Source of the DNA: an uncultured Prevotellaceae bacterium | Lineage (GTDB): Bacteria > Bacteroidota > Bacteroidia > Bacteroidales > Bacteroidaceae | Reading direction: 5' to 3' | Length of the DNA stretch: 40,978 nt | Assembly (NCBI GenBank): GCA_902801155.1 | Contig: CADCHG010000017.1 | Coordinates: forward strand, 1 to 40,978 | Shown here: in pieces, positions 26,161-34,780 of the stretch | Numbering within the stretch: the first letter of the stretch is position 1 | How the letters are laid out: every line of letters starts with the position of its first letter | Notes under the pieces: model-generated | Database searches by the model: none | What the model was told of the DNA's origin: nothing | What the model saw: the letters and a program-made list of their open reading frames with translations, nothing else | Program-made: the position numbers and the translations under genes

Positions 26161-27159
26161 TTAGGGAGTAGAGTCTGCTCTGAAAAACCTTCTTCTTGTA
26201 AGAGGCAGAGCATCAGGATGCAGGAGATATTTGTTTGCCTCAAACGCATCTTCTGCCAGTTGTCTTGCAAGATCTGAGATGGAATCGAAACGGCGTTCAA
26301 GCCTTAGTTTCTTACAGAACTCTACACGTATCTTTTTTCCGTATATGTTTCCGCGGAAACGGAATATATTTGTCTCAAGGGTGAGTTCGTTTATCCCGTA
26401 TGTAGGACGATGCCCTATGTTCATCATTCCATTATGCATCTGGATATCACCCTCAACCCTCACCTTTACGGCATATACTCCGCCTACAGGGATTATCTTC
26501 TGTGGGTCAATATCAAGATTTGCAGTAGGGAAGCCTATCTTCCTTCCTTCGTGGAAGCCTTCCACAACAGTTCCCTCCACGCTATAACGATGCCCAAGAC
26601 ATTCTGCTGCTTCATCTACCCTGCCTTCTGCAAGAAGTTCCCTGACCAATGTAGAAGATACTCGCTTTCCGTCTGTAAGTTCAAGAGGATCACATTCCAC
26701 TACCTCTATACCGATAGCCTTGCCATAGCGCACATAGTCCTCAAAACCTTCATTTGGTTTCCTACGACCGAAACGATTGTCATAGCCGAGAAGAAGAAGC
26801 CTGACTCCGAGCTGATCACGAAGAACCACCCTCATAAAGTCCTCTGCCGACATAGAAGCCATCTCCTTATCAAATCGCAGTATGGCACATACATCCACAC
26901 CAACCTGCGATATTATCAGTCGTCGTTCATCCACGGTGGTAAGCATGTTCGGAACAAAGTCCTTATCAAAAACCGTACGAGGATGACGGTCGAATGAGAT
27001 CGCCATAGATTGAGCCAATCCCCTCTCTTTCGCTAGCGTACAAAGGCGACGGAGTACATGCTGGTGACCCAGATGTACCCCATCGAAATGACCTATCGTT
27101 GCCGCACAAGGTACGGGAACAAAGGTTCCTTCAGTATATGGAACTGTTATGTTTGTCAA
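26161..27159 (-). CDS. ribF: RibF, riboflavin kinase / FAD synthetase
   Basis: RibF phosphorylates riboflavin to FMN and adenylates FMN to FAD. The 332-residue protein has the nucleotidyltransferase domain first: IGHFDGVHLGHQHVL at about 22-36, ISFDRHPR, GYDNRFG and VSSTLVRELL. The riboflavin kinase domain follows, with GRKIGFPTANLDID, PVGGVYAV, NIGHRPTYG and LETNIFRF. The start codon appears to be TTG at 27157-27159, in frame and 3 nt after the stop codon of the upstream thioredoxin-fold gene. No ATG is available before conserved residues. This tight spacing suggests translational coupling. Confidence 0.94.
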   Translation of the reverse strand: MTNITVPYTEGTFVPVPCAATIGHFDGVHLGHQHVLRRLCTLAKERGLAQSMAISFDRHPRTVFDKDFVPNMLTTVDERRLIISQVGVDVCAILRFDKEMASMSAEDFMRVVLRDQLGVRLLLLGYDNRFGRRKPNEGFEDYVRYGKAIGIEVVECDPLELTDGKRVSSTLVRELLAEGRVDEAAECLGHRYSVEGTVVEGFHEGRKIGFPTANLDIDPQKIIPVGGVYAVKVRVEGDIQMHNGMMNIGHRPTYGINELTLETNIFRFRGNIYGKKIRVEFCKKLRLERRFDSISDLARQLAEDAFEANKYLLHPDALPLTRRRFFRADSTP

Positions 27160-27162
27160 ATC

Positions 27163-28335
27163 CTACTTTGCAAGAAGACTCTTGATCTCCGCATCCAGAT
27201 CCTTAATCTGGGCATCACGCTTGTGAAGCGCGTTAGCACGACTGATAAGGAAGAATGTTGGGATGTTCTGAACATTATATCGTCCAAGATACTCAGACTG
27301 AAGATTGTTAGGATCATGAACGTTAATCCAAGGAAGGGCTGCTGTCTGAGTCTTCCAGAAATGCTCATCCGGATCTACTGAAACCTGATAGATTTCAAGT
27401 CCCTGAGCATGATACTTGTTATAGACCTCACGAAGTTTCATGATGCGCTGTGTACTGCCGGGAGCAGAGAACGCATGGAAGTCAAGAAGCACAACCTTAC
27501 CCTTCAGTTCTGTGAGTGAACGACGGTTTCCATGGTTGTCAACCAAAGGAACATCGATAATCTCAGATACAATCACTTTTGATGGATCAATGTTTACAGC
27601 CTGCTGCTTAGCCTGAAGGATGCGCTGTGTCTTCATTCCCTCAATAGCAATGTTGTGGAGGTTCTTACCACGCTCTGCATCTGGATAATAGGTATCCCAG
27701 CTTGTTGCAACGGCACCGAACACACGCATATCCTCTACACTCTCATGAGGATTGAAGATAAGACGATTGCCGAGAGCCTGGAAAAGAGCGAAATATGAGT
27801 ATGCCTTATTTGGCTCCTTGAAGATATAGTCGAGCTTCACCTTCTCCTTGTATGCATTCACAAGTTTATTAATGCTGTCATTAGTCTGCTGAACGCTGAG
27901 AGTATAGTTCTTGTTCAGGGCAATGACCTGATTGAGCAGGTTTATCTGCATAAGTGAGAGATCCTTGATCTTCACGCAGTTCTCAGAACCGCTAACCTCA
28001 TACTTCACTGCCATTGTTGGGTATGAAGCCTTGAACTCAACAGTCTCGGTTGAGTCGATGCTGACGTTAATGATGCTGTTCTTGATACGGAGACGATAGA
28101 ACTCAGGAGCAGATGGCTTCTCACCAGAGAAGTCGAAGCTACCATCTGACGAGAGTTTCACGGAGTCAATGACAACAGGGCCGTCAAGACTCATATTCTC
28201 GAAATAAAGTACGGAATCCTGTGCATCGGTAATATTACCAGTCACATGGAACTTATTCTGCTGGCAAGAGGCAAAAGCCACTACCATAGCTACTACGGCT
28301 GTGCATCGTGCGATGCGAGAAATAATATGATTCAT
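27163..28335 (-). CDS. DUF4369 / thioredoxin-fold lipoprotein lacking CXXC
   Basis: A 390-residue predicted lipoprotein (lipobox FASC, cysteine at about 24) with an N-terminal DUF4369 domain (HVTGNITDAQDSVLYFENM) and a C-terminal AhpC/TlpA-like thioredoxin fold (GKVVLLDFHAFSAPGSTQRI, then YQVSVDPDEHFWK and NVQNIPTFFLI). Where active members have WCxxC, this one has FSAPGS, so both redox cysteines are absent; the cis-proline loop (IPTF) remains. It is therefore likely not a disulfide reductase and may bind a partner instead. A promoter lies upstream (28358-28388). ribF follows after 3 nt. Confidence 0.9.
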   Translation of the reverse strand: MNHIISRIARCTAVVAMVVAFASCQQNKFHVTGNITDAQDSVLYFENMSLDGPVVIDSVKLSSDGSFDFSGEKPSAPEFYRLRIKNSIINVSIDSTETVEFKASYPTMAVKYEVSGSENCVKIKDLSLMQINLLNQVIALNKNYTLSVQQTNDSINKLVNAYKEKVKLDYIFKEPNKAYSYFALFQALGNRLIFNPHESVEDMRVFGAVATSWDTYYPDAERGKNLHNIAIEGMKTQRILQAKQQAVNIDPSKVIVSEIIDVPLVDNHGNRRSLTELKGKVVLLDFHAFSAPGSTQRIMKLREVYNKYHAQGLEIYQVSVDPDEHFWKTQTAALPWINVHDPNNLQSEYLGRYNVQNIPTFFLISRANALHKRDAQIKDLDAEIKSLLAK

Positions 28336-28357
28336 TTTAATTACAGATTTTCGAGTG

Positions 28358-28388
28358 CAAAGTTACACCAAATCAGCTAAAAAACAAA
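28358..28388 (-). promoter_or_regulatory. Promoter of thioredoxin-fold/ribF/CPBP unit
   Basis: On the minus strand TTTG (28388-28385), 19-bp spacer, TAACTTTG (28365-28358). It ends 22 bp before the start codon at 28335. Confidence 0.75.
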
Positions 28389-28473
28389 ATATTATTAGGC
28401 TTTTCTTCTTTGTCAACGTGCTAATAATAATTAAATAATGGATTAAAAAGTACCGAATTAGCGAAAATATCAG

Positions 28474-28481
28474 TACTTTTG
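28474..28481 (+). promoter_or_regulatory. -7 element of DUF4294 gene
   Basis: TACTTTTG matches TAnnTTTG and ends only 9 bp before the ATG at 28491, implying a very short or absent leader. The -33 element is not clear. Confidence 0.55.
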
Positions 28482-28490
28482 CCTTTCGAA

Positions 28491-29132
28491 ATGAAAATTT
28501 CACGTTTCATCATATCGCTGACACTATGCGTCCTGCCTTTTTCTGCCAATGCACAGAAAGAGAAGAAAATCAATCCAGAGGATCGCAATGTTGACATGGA
28601 CACTCCAACGTTCGTGCCAATGGTTCGTGTGTCTAAAGTTCTTGAAGGCAATGACAGCATCCAGTATGTTGAGATGAACAACATCTATGTCTATGGCCCC
28701 ATAGACTTCAAGGATGAACGCCAGCGAAAATCATACAACCGTCTTGTATATAACGTGAAGAAAGTGCTCCCGATTGCCAAGGAAGTAAACCGTGCTGTGC
28801 TCGAGACTTACGAATACCTTCAGACTCTTCCCGATGATAAGGCTCGCAAGGAGCACATGAAGTATGTGGAGAAAAGCCTTATGGCAGAGTACAAGCCACG
28901 AATGAAGAAACTGACATACTCTCAAGGCAAGCTCCTCATCAAACTCATCTATCGTGAGACCAACTCTTCAAGCTACGAGCTTGTTCAGGTCTTCTTCGGA
29001 CCTACTCGTGCAGGTTTCTACCAAGCCTTTGCATGGGTTCTTGGTGCAAGCCTAAAGAAATCCTATGATCCAAATGGAGTTGATCGTCTCACGGAAAGAG
29101 TTGTCAGACAGGTGGAGTCGGGACAGTTGTAA
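28491..29132 (+). CDS. DUF4294 domain exported protein
   Basis: A 213-residue protein of the DUF4294 family, found in Bacteroidetes and without an assigned function. The signal peptide is MKISRFIISLTLCVLPFSANA. The conserved core includes YVEMNNIYVYGPIDF, RLVYNVKKVLPIAKEVN, SQGKLLIKLIYRETN and FWFAF-like FYQAFAWVLG near the end, with a C-terminal YDPNGVDRLTERVV. The ATG at 28491 is chosen for its signal peptide. A TTG at 28479 lies inside the promoter. It is divergent from the thioredoxin-fold/ribF unit and convergent with the PAP2 gene (21-bp gap, no clear terminator). Confidence 0.9.
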   Translation: MKISRFIISLTLCVLPFSANAQKEKKINPEDRNVDMDTPTFVPMVRVSKVLEGNDSIQYVEMNNIYVYGPIDFKDERQRKSYNRLVYNVKKVLPIAKEVNRAVLETYEYLQTLPDDKARKEHMKYVEKSLMAEYKPRMKKLTYSQGKLLIKLIYRETNSSSYELVQVFFGPTRAGFYQAFAWVLGASLKKSYDPNGVDRLTERVVRQVESGQL

Positions 29133-29153
29133 TGAGCGGCCTCTATCCCCATC

Positions 29154-30134
29154 CTATGTGTAGCACTTATTCCATATATACTTCAGCAAGAAGAACACAA
29201 CGATTGCAGAGAAGAAACCTGCGATTGCATCGACTGCATAGTGGGGTAGGAGATAGACAGTACCCATGCAGAGGAAAATCCAAGGAATTGCCCAGATAAG
29301 CACAAACTTGTATTCCTTAAGCCAAAGGGCGATTATCATCGTAAGCGTGGAAACACCGACATGAGAGCTAGGGAAGGCTGCCGTTGGGCGTTCTCCCGTT
29401 TCATGGGCCTTCTGAACAAGGTTGTGGAATAAACCATCCTCCCAACCAGGAATAGGAAGACACTCAGTATGTTTGGCAAAATATGTACCTACTTCAGGGA
29501 AATGTCCCTTTGCAATCTCGTCAACACCTACTGCGAGATAGTAATACTGAGGACCCGCAACAGGGAAAAGCACGAACACTACATAATATACGAAGAATGA
29601 AGTAATCAGTATGAACGATACCTTCTGGAAGTCCTCATATCGCTTGAAGAACACATAGAACGTAAGCGAAACGAACATCAGGAAATAGAGCGAATAGCCC
29701 ATAGCCATCAGTTCTGATACTATATGACTTGGATATGCCTTACTCCAAAGAAGGGCTGGCTGGAATCCGAACAACTTCTGATCCCATGAGGCAAACACAT
29801 GGTCAAGGTTCTCAAAATGGCAGTTCAGTACGTATGTATCTGGATACCACCAACTCAATGTCACTAAGAGCAGTCCTATACGTGCAAAAGCCATTGCCCT
29901 GCAAGGCCACATCCTATACACAAGCCATAATGCCAAGGTGAGCAGCACAACCCTTACGCGCCACCATATCAAAGCCTCTGGATTATGTAATGATGTGGAA
30001 GTGAATAAAATGACGAAAATGGTAAAAATGGCATAGATAACCATACCTATTTCCACAGGGAACAGCCATTTAAAAGGCTTTTTCTCATTACTTTTAAGGA
30101 ATGAATCCGACAGAATATTGTTTTTCTTTGCCAT
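29154..30134 (-). CDS. PAP2-superfamily (PAP2_3/Aur1-like) membrane protein
   Basis: A 326-residue protein with about six to eight membrane segments and the PAP2 active-site blocks: ERPTAAFPSSHVGVSTL (about residue 240 onward) and PHYAVDAIAGFF (histidine plus aspartate). This arrangement resembles the PAP2_3 group, which includes Aur1-type inositolphosphotransferases and lipid phosphatases. The substrate is not known. I use the ATG at 30132-30134 (MAKKNNILSDS). A TTG four codons upstream overlaps the preceding gene. The start is 2 nt after the epimerase stop codon, so both genes probably form one operon. Confidence 0.88.
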   Translation of the reverse strand: MAKKNNILSDSFLKSNEKKPFKWLFPVEIGMVIYAIFTIFVILFTSTSLHNPEALIWWRVRVVLLTLALWLVYRMWPCRAMAFARIGLLLVTLSWWYPDTYVLNCHFENLDHVFASWDQKLFGFQPALLWSKAYPSHIVSELMAMGYSLYFLMFVSLTFYVFFKRYEDFQKVSFILITSFFVYYVVFVLFPVAGPQYYYLAVGVDEIAKGHFPEVGTYFAKHTECLPIPGWEDGLFHNLVQKAHETGERPTAAFPSSHVGVSTLTMIIALWLKEYKFVLIWAIPWIFLCMGTVYLLPHYAVDAIAGFFSAIVVFFLLKYIWNKCYT

Positions 30135-30136
30135 TT

Positions 30137-31132
30137 TTACAACCAACCGTTTTCCTTATACCATGCGATAGCCTCTTTCACACCGCGTTCAAGATTATAC
30201 TCTGGCTTGAAGTCCATATCACGCTTTGCAGGGGTGATATCGCACATCCAGTTACGCTGTTTCAGAATATTGAACTTGTCATTATTCAATGCGCTCATCT
30301 TACCTGTCATCTTCATCCAACGGTCGCCAACGGCTGTAACAATCCTGAGCACCCATATAGGGGCCTTGATGCGGATAAGGAACTTTATTCCCAGTTCCTT
30401 CTTGATGAGGTCAGAGAAAGTAACTGATTCGTACACATCACCATCGCTCAGGAAATACGCCTTTCCCACGCATTCATCGTGCTCCATTGACTTGAATACA
30501 GCCTGTACCAAATCCTTCACATAGATGAAAGTGATATCCTGACGGTCATATCCCACGGCAAAGTCACTATGTCCCTTTATGCTCTTCGCCATGAGGAAAT
30601 AGTCGGTCTCACGAGGACCATAAACACCTGTAGGGCGCAGAACAACCAACGGAAGGCCCTGTTGCTGAAAGAGCCATTTCTCTGCTTCGTACTTACTCTT
30701 TCCGTATGCCGTATTCGGTTGCGGGGTATCAGTATCGAGAATCTCGGTATGAGGCATTTTTTCACGAATAGCACCGAACACGCTCAACGAAGACAGATAG
30801 ACGAATCTTTTCATCGGCTGATTGGTAGCCTTCAGGGCATTCACGAAGTTCTTTGTGCCCTCGGTATTCACTTTGAAAAAATCCTCTGCCTTTATGCACT
30901 TGGTAGCACCAGCCGCATGCACCACATAGTCGAAGGTATGATCAGCAAGAACAGTCTTCAACTGCTCCACATCCCCAAGGTTAAGTTCAAGGAAATTGAT
31001 ACGCTCATCCTTTAGGTACTTCCTGTTGGTACTCTTACGTACAGCAACCCATACCTCAAGTCCGCGACTCAAAGCCTCTTCCACTATAAAACTGCCAATG
31101 AAGCCCGATGCTCCAGTGATTAGAATCTTCAT
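30137..31132 (-). CDS. NAD(P)-dependent epimerase/dehydratase (extended SDR)
   Basis: A 331-residue extended short-chain dehydrogenase: dinucleotide loop GASGFIGSF at about residues 7-15, VVHAAGATK, serine in YLSSLSVFG, and the catalytic YxxxK (YGKSK, Tyr143-Lys147), followed by LRPTGVYGPRE. The exact substrate cannot be read from sequence. Coupling to a PAP2/Aur1-like gene suggests lipid metabolism; an oxo-lipid or ceramide-type reductase is one possibility (inference). It has a promoter at 31152-31159 and is divergent from the RNase R gene. Confidence 0.9.
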   Translation of the reverse strand: MKILITGASGFIGSFIVEEALSRGLEVWVAVRKSTNRKYLKDERINFLELNLGDVEQLKTVLADHTFDYVVHAAGATKCIKAEDFFKVNTEGTKNFVNALKATNQPMKRFVYLSSLSVFGAIREKMPHTEILDTDTPQPNTAYGKSKYEAEKWLFQQQGLPLVVLRPTGVYGPRETDYFLMAKSIKGHSDFAVGYDRQDITFIYVKDLVQAVFKSMEHDECVGKAYFLSDGDVYESVTFSDLIKKELGIKFLIRIKAPIWVLRIVTAVGDRWMKMTGKMSALNNDKFNILKQRNWMCDITPAKRDMDFKPEYNLERGVKEAIAWYKENGWL

Positions 31133-31151
31133 AATGTTATAATATTTTTTG

Positions 31152-31159
31152 CAAAGTTA
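31152..31159 (-). promoter_or_regulatory. -7 element of epimerase-PAP2 operon
   Basis: The minus strand reads TAACTTTG (TAnnTTTG), 19 bp upstream of the ATG at 31132. A TTG lies 21 bp further upstream. Confidence 0.65.
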
Positions 31160-31265
31160 ATAAATTTCCTCCTCATTTTACAATTAAAACTACATAAAAA
31201 TCGCACTATTGGCAAATTAATAAAAAATTAACATCCAAAATTTACCTATTCTCGATTTTATTTCG

Positions 31266-31312
31266 TATGTTTGCAGCATAATTAATAACTGTTCCGTAAG
31301 TATTTCCTTACG
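31266..31312 (+). promoter_or_regulatory. RNase R promoter and leader hairpin
   Basis: TATGTTTG (31266-31273) matches TAnnTTTG, 59 bp upstream of the ATG. The leader contains a small hairpin CGTAAG-N6-CTTACG (31295-31312), possibly relevant to translation or mRNA stability. Confidence 0.55.
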
Positions 31313-31332
31313 ACTAAACAATTTCATCATCT

Positions 31333-33579
31333 ATGGGAAAAGGAAAGAAAGCCGGTAAAAGGCTAAACAAGAAACAAATGAGTGCTCTGCTGGAAGAGTT
31401 CTTCCGCGAGAATCCAGGTAAGGCATATTCGTTCAAAGAGATATTCCACAAATGCCATCTCGATACCCATCCTCTGAAGATGCTCGCCATCGACGTGCTT
31501 GAGGAAATGGCATGGGACGATTTCCTGTCGCGTGCAAGCGAGAACTCCTACAAGCTAAACGAGAGCGGTTCTGTTCTTGAAGGCACCTTTATCACCAAGT
31601 TCAACGGTAAATGCTCCTTCATGCCCGATGGCTCCGACAAGCCTATCTTCGTGGCTGAGCGCAACTCCATGTGGGCGCTCAACGGTGACCGTGTCAAGGT
31701 TTCAATGATGGCACGTCGTGCAAAGCATATCCGCGAGGCACAGGTAATCGAGATTATCAAGAGGGCAAAGGACCAGTTTGTCGGCATTATCAAGGCAGAT
31801 CGTGAAATGACCTATCTCGTTCCTACTGACCCTATGACCGTCAGCATCTTCATCCCAAAGCGCAAGCTGAAGGATGCCAAGGATGGTGACAGAGCCGTGG
31901 TTAAGGTAATAGAATGGCCTGATGCAGAGCACAGAAGCATCGTGGCTGGTGTTGTCGATGTCCTCGGAAAGCAAGGCGACAACGATGCAGAGATGAACAC
32001 TATTCTTGCTCAGTACGGACTTCCATATAAATATCCGAAGGCTGTGGAAGATGCAGCCAACAAGATAAGCGATGAGATTACGCCCGATGAAATCGCCCGT
32101 CGTGAAGATTTCCGCGATGTTTTCACCTGTACTATTGACCCTCACGATGCAAAGGATTTCGATGATGCCCTCAGTATTAAGCGTCTCGATAACGGACTGT
32201 GGGAAGTAGGTGTTCATATCGCCGATGTCAGCCATTATGTCACGGAAGGCTCTGTTATCGACAAAGAGGCAAAGGAACGTGCTACAAGTATCTATCTCGT
32301 GGATCGTACCATACCTATGCTTCCAGAACGACTTTGTAACTATATCTGCTCTCTGCGCCCTGACGAGGATAAACTTGCTTACTCTGTTGTCTTCAACCTC
32401 GACAATGAGGCAAAGGTGAAATCTTATCGCATTGTACATACCGTTATCAGAAGCAATCGTCGCTATGCCTATGAGGAGGTACAGGATATTCTCAATGACA
32501 ACCTTAATCCTAATCCTGCCGCAGAGTTACCAGAACTTCCTATGGCTGATCCCGATGAAATCGAGAAAAAAGAGGCTAAGGGAGCACTCAAAGGCGAGAA
32601 TGCCTATCTCCTCCTTACTCTCGACCGTCTTGCAAAGCTCCTGCGTGCCCAGAGGTTCAAGAATGGCGCTGTGAAGTTCGACCGTGAGGAGATGCGCTTC
32701 GACATCGACGAGACAGGCAAGCCAATCCGTTGCTATTTCAAGCGTTCAAAGGATGCCAATAAGCTCATCGAGGAATTCATGCTCCTTGCCAACCGTACTG
32801 TGGCCGAGAGCGTGGGTAAGGTGGCAAAGGGAAAGGTTGCAAAGACTCTGCCTTATCGTGTTCACGACGACCCAGATCCTCAGAAGCTCGAAACTCTCAA
32901 GTCCTTCGTTGCCAAGTTCGGATATAAGATGAAGAGTACAGGCACAAAGGGTGCTACGGCTCGTTCTCTCAACCAGCTCATGGACAGCGTTGAGGGCAAG
33001 AAGGAGTCTAATGTCATACAGCTTGTTGCCCTTCGTGCAATGATGAAGGCGAAGTATTCTGTTCATAACATCGGGCACTTCGGTCTTGCCTTCGACTATT
33101 ATACACATTTCACCTCTCCTATTCGCCGTTATCCCGACACAATGGTTCACCGCCTCCTCACACGTTATGAGCAGGGAGGAAAGTCAGCCAACAAGGATAA
33201 GTACGAGGAACTATGCGAACATTCAAGTGAGATGGAACAGATAGCAGCCAATGCCGAGCGCGACTCTATCAAGTACAAGATGGTGGAGTTCATGAGCCAG
33301 TATATCGGATACGAGTTCGATGCCCATATCTCAGGTATCACAAGCTACGGCATATATTGCGAGATTGACGAGAACCATTGTGAAGGAATGGTGCGTATCG
33401 AGGATCTTGACGATGACTACTACGAGTTCGACGAGAAAAACTACTGTCTCATCGGTCGTCGCCGCCATCACACCTATCAGCTTGGCGATGAGCTCCGCAT
33501 CAAGGTAGCAAAGGCAAATCTCGAAAAGAAACAACTCGATTTCGTGCTTGCCGAAGAGGTGAAGAAAAGCAAAAAGTAA
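31333..33579 (+). CDS. rnr: Ribonuclease R (3'-5' exoribonuclease, RNB family)
   Basis: RNase R degrades structured RNA from the 3' end. The 748-residue protein has a basic N-terminus with a winged-helix-like segment, cold-shock OB domains (about 80-210), and the RNB catalytic domain with TIDPHDAKDFDDAL, whose aspartates at about 269-278 bind the metal ions. Further RNB blocks are IADVSHYV, MLPERLCNYICSL, and FTSPIRRYPDTMVHR. An S1 domain (about 650-735) ends the protein. Full length for the family. It is followed by an intrinsic terminator at 33593. Confidence 0.96.
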   Translation: MGKGKKAGKRLNKKQMSALLEEFFRENPGKAYSFKEIFHKCHLDTHPLKMLAIDVLEEMAWDDFLSRASENSYKLNESGSVLEGTFITKFNGKCSFMPDGSDKPIFVAERNSMWALNGDRVKVSMMARRAKHIREAQVIEIIKRAKDQFVGIIKADREMTYLVPTDPMTVSIFIPKRKLKDAKDGDRAVVKVIEWPDAEHRSIVAGVVDVLGKQGDNDAEMNTILAQYGLPYKYPKAVEDAANKISDEITPDEIARREDFRDVFTCTIDPHDAKDFDDALSIKRLDNGLWEVGVHIADVSHYVTEGSVIDKEAKERATSIYLVDRTIPMLPERLCNYICSLRPDEDKLAYSVVFNLDNEAKVKSYRIVHTVIRSNRRYAYEEVQDILNDNLNPNPAAELPELPMADPDEIEKKEAKGALKGENAYLLLTLDRLAKLLRAQRFKNGAVKFDREEMRFDIDETGKPIRCYFKRSKDANKLIEEFMLLANRTVAESVGKVAKGKVAKTLPYRVHDDPDPQKLETLKSFVAKFGYKMKSTGTKGATARSLNQLMDSVEGKKESNVIQLVALRAMMKAKYSVHNIGHFGLAFDYYTHFTSPIRRYPDTMVHRLLTRYEQGGKSANKDKYEELCEHSSEMEQIAANAERDSIKYKMVEFMSQYIGYEFDAHISGITSYGIYCEIDENHCEGMVRIEDLDDDYYEFDEKNYCLIGRRRHHTYQLGDELRIKVAKANLEKKQLDFVLAEEVKKSKK

Positions 33580-33592
33580 TGTAATAACACAT

Positions 33593-33633
33593 ATTCCAGC
33601 TTCTTAGAAACATCTTTGAAGCTGGAATTTTTC
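33593..33633 (+). terminator. Intrinsic terminator after RNase R gene
   Basis: Perfect 11-bp stem ATTCCAGCTTC (33593-33603) / GAAGCTGGAAT (33618-33628), a 14-nt loop and a following T-run (TTTTTC). Confidence 0.85.
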
Positions 33634-33648
33634 ATTTGTTATCTATAA

Positions 33649-33891
33649 ATGAACAAATATCTTAAAGTCATTCTTATAGAAACAATTATTGTAACTATCT
33701 ATGTTGTTTCGCTGTATTTTTACAGAACATCAACAAGCAGTTGTGTTACTGATGGTCCTCGTTGTGCATTCAACGATGATTTGTTTATGTGCTCTATAAT
33801 ATGGGTTGTAATCGAGATCATCCTCATACCGATAAGTTTGTTATTAACTAAAGCTATATCTATCTTTATAGACATTTATGGTAAGAAATAA
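33649..33891 (+). CDS. Small two-segment membrane protein, unknown function
   Basis: An 80-residue protein with two predicted membrane segments (about 6-25 and 48-75) separated by a short loop with two cysteines (SCVTDGPRCAF). No family recognised. ATG at 33649, shortly after the RNase R terminator. No promoter was identified with confidence. The next gene follows after 43 bp on the same strand. Confidence 0.6.
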   Translation: MNKYLKVILIETIIVTIYVVSLYFYRTSTSSCVTDGPRCAFNDDLFMCSIIWVVIEIILIPISLLLTKAISIFIDIYGKK

Positions 33892-33934
33892 TATTTTCAT
33901 CTGCCCATTCATAGTTCCCAGAAATAGCCCTTCT

Positions 33935-34561
33935 ATGTTCAAATTCCTTTATACATTCATACTCGTATTGTTCTTGGTATCATGTTCTTCTGGTGTGAAT
34001 CGTGAACATAACTCTCAAAAGCAGGATTCAATAGCATCTGATACGAACATCGTATTCTCCAAAGTTGCTGTGCTTAAAATCCCATTTCCGGAGGAATTGA
34101 ATGAAAAAGTACGTATATTCAATACTGACATGTCGGTATATGCTACGTTTTCATATGATAGTATCTCTGAAGAAACAAGATGTAAGGCACTTGAAGGAAA
34201 CGTAATAACCTATGCTCCGTCATGGAATCTGATAGATTGCTTCTATGAAGACTATAATGCTGAGTATGGAAAGATACGAGTAGGTGACAGTTGGAAATTG
34301 ATAAGAAAAGAAGCCATCTATGATGTTCATAGTTTGGATTCATATTTTTCTTCATTAGAATATTGTCCTAACAAATCAGATGTTTTCTATCAAGAAGATT
34401 TGCATACAATAATACTACATAAAGACCCTTCATCCCTAAAGTGCAGGATTATGAAGGTGAAGAATGATTGGTTTCTCATTCAAGATGGTGACTTTAAGGC
34501 ATGGGTAAGATGGAAGCATGGTTCTAAAGTACTACAAGACAGATTGAGATATGACATATAA
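33935..34561 (+). CDS. Small lipoprotein, unknown function
   Basis: A 208-residue predicted lipoprotein: hydrophobic MFKFLYTFILVLFLVSC gives the lipobox LVSC (cysteine at about 17), followed by a Ser/Asn/Gln-rich linker and a globular domain with several Tyr/Trp residues (VGDSWKLIRKEAIYDVHSLD, KVKNDWFLIQDGDFKAWVRW). The C-terminal part could be an SH3-like beta fold, but I cannot confirm it. The frame is open 19 codons further upstream. The ATG at 33935 is preferred because it starts the signal peptide. Confidence 0.75.
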   Translation: MFKFLYTFILVLFLVSCSSGVNREHNSQKQDSIASDTNIVFSKVAVLKIPFPEELNEKVRIFNTDMSVYATFSYDSISEETRCKALEGNVITYAPSWNLIDCFYEDYNAEYGKIRVGDSWKLIRKEAIYDVHSLDSYFSSLEYCPNKSDVFYQEDLHTIILHKDPSSLKCRIMKVKNDWFLIQDGDFKAWVRWKHGSKVLQDRLRYDI

Positions 34562-34780
34562 TTATCTCCAAATCCTTTTCAGAATACGAACTTTTTAAAT
34601 CCCTTTTCCATATCGGATAAATAGGATTAAATCCGTTTCCCTAATTCTCATGTAAGTCCTATGTAATTCCCTTGTAAGTCCTATGTAATTCCCATTTTCC
34701 TCCCTTTACAGAAATGGACTTGAAGCGAAGGCATAACAAAGGGATGGTGTCTGTATCTCAATCTCATCATGAGTACACAA
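34562..34780. other. Gene-free segment with 11-bp array
   Basis: After the lipoprotein stop codon there is no credible gene. The segment holds the tandem array 34651-34694 and otherwise AT-rich sequence. Confidence 0.6.
34651..34694. repeat. 11-bp tandem array, 4 units (22-bp dimer repeated)
   Basis: TGTAAGTCCTA / TGTAATTCCCT / TGTAAGTCCTA / TGTAATTCCCA: four 11-bp units forming two near-identical 22-bp dimers. A degenerate unit may precede it (34640-34650). Confidence 0.9.

Noticed and set aside
31702-32439. Long minus-strand frame inside the RNase R gene
   Set aside because: Antisense to the conserved RNB domain; no family features and no promoter.
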